A stretch of 11,275 bases of DNA, from the NCBI GenBank assembly GCA_947589205.1, contig CANQCJ010000057.1, forward strand, positions 1 through 11,275. The letters run 5' to 3'. Shown piece by piece: positions 6,389-11,275 of the stretch. Every line of letters begins with the position of its first letter. The first letter of the stretch is position 1. Origin of the DNA: an uncultured Ruminococcus sp. (GTDB lineage Bacteria; Bacillota; Clostridia; Oscillospirales; Ruminococcaceae). The notes beneath the pieces are model-generated. The model saw nothing but the letters and a program-made list of their open reading frames with translations. It did no database searches and was not told the DNA's origin. Both the position numbers and the translations under genes were made by a program.

Positions 6389-8059
6389 TCAAACGACCTT
6401 GCCTATGCCGAAATCGCCCGAGGCATAATCGTTATCATCGGTATACAGCGATTCGTCAAAATCGTAATCGTCAAAGTCGTAGTCGCCTACTCCTCCGCCG
6501 TAATCCTGACTGTAATCATAGTCGTCATAGTCGCTCATATCGTAATTGTCCTGAGAACCGAAAATCTCATCGTAAAGCTCATCGCCGACAATGCTCTTGA
6601 CAGAAGCCTGCCAGCCCTCAACGTCGCAGCCCTCGAGGTAGCTGTCCATTCCGGCTTCGTCCGCCATGTTGTACATTGTGCCGGTCGGAACGGTTATATC
6701 TGAAGCGTCCGTAGTCTGACCCTTCATGCTGACAGTTCCGAAGTCCTCGCCGTCCGCTTTCATCGAAAAGCTCATGTCAAAGCTTTCGCCGCTGTTGTTG
6801 AAGGTGTATACCATTTCGCCGTCGTCTGCGGTGATCTTCATTGTGCCTGTCAGCGAATCGTCAGTCGCGGTCACTTGGTCGCAGGTGAAGGTGACGGTCT
6901 CCTGCATTATCGGCAGCTCCGCATCAGGGCTTTCATAGTCATATGCTCTGTAATCTTCAGTATAGCTTACAAAGCTTATGCTGCCGTCAAGAGTGTCGCC
7001 GTCAAGGGTCAGCGCGCCGGCTGCGGTCATGCCTGTGCCGTCGTCCTCCATAAAGCTCCAGTCAACTATGTAAGCGTCATCGGTCGAAGCGCAGATAGCG
7101 TATACCTCTTCGGGTGTGCCGCCCTCCTCGGGATTTTTCACGCTGAAGCCCTGTACCTCGTCGCCGTTGTAGTAAATTTCAATATTTACCGTTTCACCGG
7201 TGCCGTTGGTGTTTTCGAGCATCGACTGCCACATATTGTTGTATTCCTCTTCGTCCGAGCCGAGCGAATCAACGATAAAGCTCTTCATCGTCTCGTCCGC
7301 TTTCCACTTGTCGCTTACCGCGTTTATCACCTTTACGAAATCGTCATAGGTCACAGCGTAAGCCTTGGTGGTAAGCTCGACCGACTTGCCGCCCTGCTCT
7401 ACCCTGCGGTTCGCGCCGTCTGTCGCGGCGGGAGCGTTGTCCTTTATCGTGTCGCCGTAGCTCTCGATATCTGTAAACAGCGCGTCAAAATCAACGTTTT
7501 CGAGCGCGTCAATGCTCGATGTATCCGGCGTATCCTCTGTTACCTCAAAACTGCTGCCGCTTAACGAATCCTTCATAGCCGACTGTATATCCTCGGCAGT
7601 CGCGGTAAGATAAGCGTCGCTCAATTCCGGCACCTTGACATACACTGTTTCGCTCTCGTTGTCGTAAACAGCGTTGAGCGTGATAAGGCTCTGAGAATCG
7701 TATTTCATGTTGTAATCTACCGCCGAGAGCTTATCCTTCTGCTTGGCATCCACCGTCATGGAGATCGGCTTTATATCGGGTTCGGCAGAACCGGGCGCAT
7801 ATGAAAGCTCCATGCTGTAGCCGCCCTCAAGCTCGCCCTTTGCTATCTGCTGGGCTTTGTCAAGCTGCGCCTCGATGTTGCTTGCAGCCTGGTCTATCGT
7901 CAAAGACGCGCTCTTGCCGCCGTCCTTTTCGTCCTTTGCGGCTTTAGCCGAACCGCCGTCGTCCTTTACAAATTTAAAGTAATAACCCGCTCCCGAGCCG
8001 ACTACCGTCACCGCGAGTACGCCGGCAAGCACCGGGGTGAGCATTGATTTTTTAACCAT
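6389..8059 (-). CDS. Membrane-anchored extracellular protein of unknown function with an Asp/Tyr-rich tail
   Basis: I do not recognise this 556-residue protein with confidence. Residues 1-6 are basic, and 7-28 form one hydrophobic segment (LTPVLAGVLAVTVVGSGAGYY) without a lipobox Cys. It is therefore probably a signal anchor with the rest outside the cell. A Lys/Asp/Gly/Ala-rich linker (about 30-52) follows, then a long acidic, beta-rich region (about 53-500) with alternating strands of the form seen in secreted lipoprotein-like folds (for example YNMKYDSQSLITLNAVYDN). The last 55 residues (502-556) are strikingly rich in Asp (17) and Tyr (9). The protein has almost no Cys. The start at 8059 has AAGGAGG with 8-base spacing on the minus strand. 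It is the second gene of an operon, 27 bases after the DUF4234 gene, and ends at a strong terminator. The function is open; a surface sensor, a binding protein or a cation-binding tail are all possible. Confidence 0.85.
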   Translation of the reverse strand: MVKKSMLTPVLAGVLAVTVVGSGAGYYFKFVKDDGGSAKAAKDEKDGGKSASLTIDQAASNIEAQLDKAQQIAKGELEGGYSMELSYAPGSAEPDIKPISMTVDAKQKDKLSAVDYNMKYDSQSLITLNAVYDNESETVYVKVPELSDAYLTATAEDIQSAMKDSLSGSSFEVTEDTPDTSSIDALENVDFDALFTDIESYGDTIKDNAPAATDGANRRVEQGGKSVELTTKAYAVTYDDFVKVINAVSDKWKADETMKSFIVDSLGSDEEEYNNMWQSMLENTNGTGETVNIEIYYNGDEVQGFSVKNPEEGGTPEEVYAICASTDDAYIVDWSFMEDDGTGMTAAGALTLDGDTLDGSISFVSYTEDYRAYDYESPDAELPIMQETVTFTCDQVTATDDSLTGTMKITADDGEMVYTFNNSGESFDMSFSMKADGEDFGTVSMKGQTTDASDITVPTGTMYNMADEAGMDSYLEGCDVEGWQASVKSIVGDELYDEIFGSQDNYDMSDYDDYDYSQDYGGGVGDYDFDDYDFDESLYTDDNDYASGDFGIGKVV

Positions 8060-8086
8060 GATATGTTCCTCCTTGTTTTGTTTTTC

Positions 8087-8662
8087 TTATAATCCGTGTG
8101 AAATTTTATTAAGCTCGTTCTGCATCAGGCAATAGTCGATTATCCAAAGACCGCATACCGACAGTATCAGGTAAAGTACAGCGTTGCTCGACTGCGGCAG
8201 ACCGCGCTGAATGTTGAAATTATCGAGGATCTCTCCGCGCTTGTATGCCCAGTAAAAGCCGTAGATACCGCAGGTGACTAATGTCAGCAGAACCGACATT
8301 CCGCCCGAGGTCGCATTCGGGTCGCCGCTGAGCTTGTTGGTGTCGTCCGTCAGGCAGATAAACCAGTAAAGCCCGTAAATTCCGCAGGTGACAAACGATA
8401 AAACTATCGCCGTAACGATGTTTCTTTCGACAAGCCCGAAGCTGTTGCCGAAAAACTGCGCCTGATCATACTGCTGCTGAGGCTGATTATACTGCTGTGC
8501 CTGGTTATACTGCTGCTGTGCTTGGTTATATTGCTGCTGAGCCTGCTGATAGCTATAGTCCTGATATTGCTTCTGTTCATCGCCCGCAAGGTTCGTTCCG
8601 CAGAACGGGCAGAATTTTTTGCTTTCGTCCTCTATCTGCGCCCCGCAGTTACTGCAAAACAT
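8087..8662 (-). CDS. Zinc-ribbon membrane protein with Gln/Tyr repeats and a DUF4234 domain
   Basis: A 191-residue protein in three parts. The N-terminus is a zinc ribbon with two CxxC pairs (CSNC at 3-6, CPFC at 18-21). Residues about 28-69 are a low-complexity Gln/Tyr/Asn/Ala tract with four near-repeats of YNQAQQQ. Residues about 80-190 match the DUF4234 pattern: hydrophobic segments at about 81-103, 121-140 and 161-181, with the motif VTCGIYGxYW occurring twice (91-100 and 129-138), and an NELNKI end. The biochemical role of DUF4234 is not known. The zinc ribbon has no signal peptide, so it probably faces the cytoplasm. The ATG at 8662 is chosen because GGGGAG (complement of 8671-8676) lies 8 bases upstream; a GTG at 8671 overlaps that site. 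It is the first gene of a two-gene operon with the downstream exported protein, under a very strong promoter. Confidence 0.88.
   Translation of the reverse strand: MFCSNCGAQIEDESKKFCPFCGTNLAGDEQKQYQDYSYQQAQQQYNQAQQQYNQAQQYNQPQQQYDQAQFFGNSFGLVERNIVTAIVLSFVTCGIYGLYWFICLTDDTNKLSGDPNATSGGMSVLLTLVTCGIYGFYWAYKRGEILDNFNIQRGLPQSSNAVLYLILSVCGLWIIDYCLMQNELNKISHGL
8456..8551 (-). repeat. Tandem repeat encoding the Gln/Tyr tract
   Basis: In-frame repeat of 21-, 18-, 21- and 21-base units with the plus-strand core TGCTG(CTG)-N-CTG-TTATA, encoding YNQAQQQ-type units (residues 38-69 of the DUF4234 protein). The units differ by a few bases and by one lost codon, as expected from slippage followed by drift. 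Confidence 0.85.
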
Positions 8663-8728
8663 TTCAACCACTCCCCTTATTTTATTAAAACTTTTAACAC
8701 AATTAAGCCGTCCGTCTCCTTAGCAATA

Positions 8729-8757
8729 ATTATAGCACATTGGCAAATCTTTGTCAA
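8729..8757 (-). promoter_or_regulatory. Consensus-perfect sigma-A promoter of the DUF4234 operon
   Basis: On the minus strand TTGACA (complement of 8752-8757), a 17-base spacer and TATAAT (complement of 8729-8734) match the consensus at all 12 positions. TGC just before the -10 gives an extended -10 as well. Transcription would start near 8722, leaving a leader of about 60 bases before the ATG at 8662. Confidence 0.93.
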
Positions 8758-8796
8758 GAGTTTTACAGATAAATTTTTTTACATTTTGAATACAAA

Positions 8797-9312
8797 TTAT
8801 ATAAATCCCTCCTCCATCAGGAAGGAATAAAGCTGACTGTACCGTCTCTCGACGGGGAAAGCGACCTTTTTCTGCGCTATCATGTTTTCAAGCTCCGCCT
8901 TTGAGACCCACTTAGCCCCCTCGGTCTCGCCCTTTTGCAGCTTTATTTCGCTTATATCCGTATCCCGCCTTAAAAAGAAGCAGTCGATGAACGCGGCAGC
9001 TTCTCTGACGGTCTTTATAAGCTTAAACTCACCTTTTTCGGCGGAAATTCCCGTTTCCTCAAAAAGCTCCCGCCCGGCGGCGGTAAAGCTGTCCTCTCCG
9101 GCAAGGACAGAACCCGCGGTAAATTCCCACAAGCCGGGGTAGGTCTCCTTATCCTTTGAGCGAAGCGTGCAGAGCAGCTTTCCGTGACTGTTCATCGTTA
9201 CTATCATGACCGCGACATGATATGATCCGCTCATCGGCTTCATGCTCCCGCGCAGTATCGTTTTCCCGAGCGGCTGTCGGTTTTCGTCATATAAGTCCCA
9301 ATATTCAGCCAT
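8797..9312 (-). CDS. Nudix hydrolase (IDI/YfcD-like subgroup)
   Basis: A 171-residue cytoplasmic Nudix hydrolase, expected to cleave a nucleoside diphosphate linked to another group; the substrate cannot be read from the sequence. The complete Nudix box GX5EX7REUXEEXGU is at residues 67-89 (GSVLAGE ... RELFEETGI), with all metal-binding acidic residues in place. The N-terminus (YWDLYDENRQPLG) and the SGSYHVAVMIV and YPGLWEFTAG stretches resemble the isopentenyl-diphosphate-isomerase-like Nudix proteins of Firmicutes, but the Cys/Glu pattern needed for true isomerase activity is not evident. GAGGTGA (complement of 9319-9325) precedes the ATG by 6 bases and overlaps the tadA stop codon, so translation is probably coupled. 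It is the last gene of a three-gene operon; no hairpin terminator follows it. Confidence 0.93.
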   Translation of the reverse strand: MAEYWDLYDENRQPLGKTILRGSMKPMSGSYHVAVMIVTMNSHGKLLCTLRSKDKETYPGLWEFTAGSVLAGEDSFTAAGRELFEETGISAEKGEFKLIKTVREAAAFIDCFFLRRDTDISEIKLQKGETEGAKWVSKAELENMIAQKKVAFPVERRYSQLYSFLMEEGFI

Positions 9313-9318
9313 TTTTTC

Positions 9319-9783
9319 TCACCTCGTTTTTCTAAGCTCTTTAAAAAAATCCTTCATAAGCCGAGCGCATTCGTCCTTGAGCACGCCCTTTTCAAGTATC
9401 GGCGTATGGTTAAGCCCGAGAGAAAAAAGCTCGAAAGCCGAACCGCACGCGCCGAACCGAGGATCGTCCGCGCCGAAGACCACCCTGTCGATACGGCTGT
9501 TTACTATCGCTCCGGCGCACATCGCGCACGGCTCTAACGTAACATAGAGCGTGCAGCCGATAAGCCGCCAGCCGCCCAGGCGTTTCGACGCATTATCTAT
9601 CGCGATGATCTCCGCGTGAGCTATCGGAGACTTGTCGGCTTCCCGGCGGTTAAAGCCCTCGCCGATAATTTCACCGCTGTCGTTTTTAACCACTACCGCC
9701 CCGACCGGCACGTCGGTATTTCCCGCCGCAAGCCCTGCAAGCTCGATGCACCGCCGCATATATTCTTCATCGCTCAGCATCAT
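9319..9783 (-). CDS. tadA: tRNA-specific adenosine deaminase TadA
   Basis: TadA (154 residues) deaminates adenosine 34 of tRNA-Arg(ACG) to inosine, widening wobble decoding; it works as a dimer and is normally essential. The zinc-dependent cytidine/deoxycytidylate deaminase motif is complete: HAE at 56-58 (His56 zinc ligand, Glu58 proton shuttle) and PCAMC at 85-89 (Cys86 and Cys89 zinc ligands). The N-terminal PVGAVVV and the FGADDPRFGACGS segment are typical of TadA. The ATG at 9783 overlaps the TGA of the upstream gene (ATGA), with GAGG 5 bases before it; a second ATG follows immediately at 9780 and is an equally possible start. The stop codon lies in the ribosome binding site of the Nudix gene. 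Confidence 0.97.
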   Translation of the reverse strand: MMLSDEEYMRRCIELAGLAAGNTDVPVGAVVVKNDSGEIIGEGFNRREADKSPIAHAEIIAIDNASKRLGGWRLIGCTLYVTLEPCAMCAGAIVNSRIDRVVFGADDPRFGACGSAFELFSLGLNHTPILEKGVLKDECARLMKDFFKELRKTR

Positions 9784-10937
9784 ATGAACCTCACCGACAT
9801 CACGACCGCGATCATCGAAGCCGTTAAAAACAGCAAAAACAGATTTGAATTTAAAAGCTGCTTCATTTTTTCCGCAAGGGTCATCTCCGTTCCCGGATCG
9901 CTTAATCTAAGCGGCTCATACGGTTCAGCCGTCAGGCGGCGAAGAGAGTATATCCCCGCGGCGGTTATGACAATACATATCATCGCTTCGATAAAGCGGT
10001 CGGGCAGGTCGTTGTAAACGACCGACAGACTGTTTAGCAGAAAGGACAGATTCATTATCACCATTCTTGTAAAAACGGTAACGCCGATAGAGCCGTTGAT
10101 TATAGTTATCATTCCGAGAATAACTCCGAGAGCGAACATGAACATTATGTTCGTTATATCGTGGTAGCAAAACGCCGAGGCGAGTGAGGAAACTATTATC
10201 GCGTAAAGGTCGCCGAATTGTCTGAAAAGCTGTAGGATATATCCGCGAAAGATCATTTCTATCAGAACAGAGCTGAGAATAGTTTCGTTAAGATAGTATA
10301 CGGCGCGGACGATATTGTTGTGCGAATGGAGATAGTAATAAAAGGAAACGTCAACGTTTATCTGCATGAACAGCTGAACGAGAATATAATCGAAAACGCG
10401 GCTTATTATTAAAAACACCAGCGATATGCAAAGTCCGCAGGCGACGAGCTTCGCGCGCGGCTTTTCAAGCGGCAGGGCGATCTTTCGCGGTATCCTTAGC
10501 GTAACCGCGCAGATAATAAGGACGGTCACGAGCGAAAGCAACCGCAAAAGCAGATAAACATACGCCTGAATATCCGGTACAGCCGACAGCGCCTTGCTGC
10601 TTTCGGAATAGTACACCCAACCGATATAATCGGAGTTAAAGACGTATCTCATTACGAGAAATCTTGCAAGCTGAAAGATAAAAAGCACGAGCATCGAGCC
10701 GCCCAAAAAGCTTATGCAGCTGTGCAGCGCCTGTTTTTCGGCGTTGACCGCGCGCTTGTCGGCATAGCCCTCGCCGTCGATGTAGATATGCTCGCGCTTG
10801 TCGTGGACGAAGCGGTAGGCGTATTTATTTTTAGCGTCGTTGCGCCAGCTCGTATAGGCGTTGTAATAATCCCTGCCCTGACCCTGATAACGTCTTTCGC
10901 CGGCGACGTCTATCATATATTCCCGTTTATCCGCCAA
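9780..10937 (-). CDS. Polytopic membrane protein of the CPBP (CAAX protease-like) family, probably degenerate
   Basis: About 385 residues. A hydrophilic, basic, Tyr-rich N-terminus (about 1-68) precedes roughly eight hydrophobic segments. The CPBP/Rce1-like core is recognisable in LIEMIFRGYIL (about 226-236), an FCYHD motif (His259) and a GVILGMITIINGSIGVT segment. The usual first glutamate of EExxxR is Ile here, and the HxxxN of the last motif reads MVIMN, with the Asn kept but not the His. Classical proteolytic activity is therefore doubtful. The C-terminus adds an amphipathic stretch and a final membrane segment. AGAGGTGAGG lies just upstream of a TTG at 10937, which I take as the start; a GTG at 10946 lies inside that site, and an ATG at 10916 is a third choice. 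It is the first gene of the operon and its stop overlaps the tadA start. Confidence 0.72.
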   Translation of the reverse strand: MADKREYMIDVAGERRYQGQGRDYYNAYTSWRNDAKNKYAYRFVHDKREHIYIDGEGYADKRAVNAEKQALHSCISFLGGSMLVLFIFQLARFLVMRYVFNSDYIGWVYYSESSKALSAVPDIQAYVYLLLRLLSLVTVLIICAVTLRIPRKIALPLEKPRAKLVACGLCISLVFLIISRVFDYILVQLFMQINVDVSFYYYLHSHNNIVRAVYYLNETILSSVLIEMIFRGYILQLFRQFGDLYAIIVSSLASAFCYHDITNIMFMFALGVILGMITIINGSIGVTVFTRMVIMNLSFLLNSLSVVYNDLPDRFIEAMICIVITAAGIYSLRRLTAEPYEPLRLSDPGTEMTLAEKMKQLLNSNLFLLFLTASMIAVVMSVRFI

Positions 10938-10969
10938 GCCCCTCACCTCTTAAAAATTACTGTAATATA

Positions 10970-10998
10970 ATTATATCACAAATGCTTTGAAACGTCTA
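10970..10998 (-). promoter_or_regulatory. Sigma-A promoter of the CPBP-tadA-Nudix operon
   Basis: On the minus strand a perfect TATAAT (complement of 10970-10975) has a TGA extended -10. A -35-like TAGACG (complement of 10993-10998, 4 of 6 matches) lies 17 bases upstream. It sits between the tuf terminator and the first gene, with a leader of about 25 bases. Confidence 0.8.
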
Positions 10999-11030
10999 CA
11001 ACGGCTTTTATTTGTTTACTTTTTATTAAC

Positions 11031-11061
11031 AAAAAAGAGCCTGCATATTTCAGCAGGCTCT
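11031..11061 (-). terminator. Intrinsic terminator of tuf
   Basis: On the minus strand AGAGCCTGC (complement of 11053-11061) pairs perfectly over 9 bp with GCAGGCTCT (complement of 11036-11044) around an 8-base loop, then runs into T's (complement of the A-run 11031-11035). It lies 13 bases after the tuf stop codon. Confidence 0.95.
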
Positions 11062-11073
11062 GAGAAGATCGAA

Positions 11074-11275
11074 TTATTCGTTGATAGCGGTAACAACGCC
11101 CGAACCAACGGTTCTTCCGCCTTCACGGATAGCGAAGCGGAGACCCTCCTCGATAGCGATAGGAGTGATAAGCTCAACGTCCATAGCTACGTTATCTCCG
11201 GGCATACACATTTCCTTATCAGCAGGAAGTGTGATAACGCCGGTAACGTCGGTGGTCCTGAAATAGAACTGCGGT
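11074..11275 (-). CDS. tuf: C-terminal part of elongation factor Tu (partial)
   Basis: Sixty-six codons plus TAA are visible; the N-terminal part with the GTPase domain lies beyond the right edge. The reading frame gives FYFRTTDVTG, then LPADKEMCMPGDNV, and ends EGGRTVGSGVVTAINE. This is the beta-barrel domain 3 of EF-Tu, the factor that carries aminoacyl-tRNA to the ribosome; the conserved RTVGSGVV end is diagnostic. Codon choice is highly biased, as expected for a very abundant protein. A strong terminator follows, so the CPBP operon downstream is likely transcribed from its own promoter. Confidence 0.98.
   Translation of the reverse strand, partial: PQFYFRTTDVTGVITLPADKEMCMPGDNVAMDVELITPIAIEEGLRFAIREGGRTVGSGVVTAINE

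Noticed and set aside
6875..7564. Plus-strand open frame (229 codons) inside the exported-protein gene
   Set aside because: Opposite to a gene with good start, terminator and export signal; no promoter or ribosome binding site.
8460..8555. Possible CRISPR-like or noncoding repeat array
   Set aside because: Units are contiguous with no unique spacers and stay in frame with the protein, so they are a coding tandem repeat.
8663..8722. Short leader open frame (GTG start, 7 codons) upstream of the DUF4234 gene
   Set aside because: The only Shine-Dalgarno-like AAGGAG is about 15 bases from the GTG, too far, and no attenuator hairpin accompanies it.
8522..8830. Plus-strand open frame of 102 codons with a hydrophobic start
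   Set aside because: The hydrophobic stretch is the mirror image of the Gln/Tyr repeats; it crosses the promoter and the Nudix gene end and has no initiation signal.

Overview
The window looks like a chromosomal housekeeping segment from a low-to-mid GC Gram-positive bacterium of the Clostridia, most likely an Oscillospiraceae/Ruminococcus-like anaerobe. The evidence is the hrcA-grpE-dnaK-dnaJ gene order under a CIRCE operator, a DnaK that lacks the roughly 25-residue insert of Gram-negative DnaK, strong AGGAGG-type ribosome binding sites, sigma-A promoters (TTGACA/TATAAT), and a secreted NlpC/P60 wall hydrolase with a Gram-positive signal peptide. I see no transposase, integrase, phage gene, CRISPR array, tRNA or rRNA.

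Layout. (1) Bases 1-36 are the last codons of a plus-strand gene, probably glutamate dehydrogenase. It converges on a minus-strand secreted NlpC/P60 peptidase (103-1065), and the two share a bidirectional terminator. (2) A 433-base divergent intergenic region (1066-1498) carries the promoter of the peptidase gene on one strand and the hrcA promoter and operator on the other. The operator is unusual: a perfect CIRCE is followed by a second, imperfect CIRCE that shares four bases with it. (3) Bases 1499-6329 are the class I heat-shock operon hrcA-grpE-dnaK-dnaJ, with hairpins in the grpE-dnaK and dnaK-dnaJ gaps and a strong terminator after dnaJ. (4) Bases 6389-8662 on the minus strand hold a two-gene operon: a zinc-ribbon/Gln-Tyr-repeat/DUF4234 membrane protein, then a large membrane-anchored extracellular protein of unknown function with an Asp/Tyr-rich tail. 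A consensus-perfect promoter drives it. (5) Bases 8797-10937 on the minus strand hold a tightly packed operon: a degenerate CPBP-type membrane protein, tRNA adenosine deaminase tadA, and a Nudix hydrolase. (6) The right edge carries the 3' end of tuf (EF-Tu) with its terminator.

How the genes work together. HrcA represses its own operon through CIRCE, and DnaK/DnaJ/GrpE form the Hsp70 folding cycle. The NlpC/P60 protein probably trims peptidoglycan. TadA makes inosine at the tRNA wobble position. The DUF4234 protein and its secreted partner are the least understood pair here. No complete new defence or mobile system is visible. The most interesting signals are the overlapping double CIRCE, the DUF4234/Asp-Tyr-tail pair, and the CPBP protein that lacks key catalytic residues.
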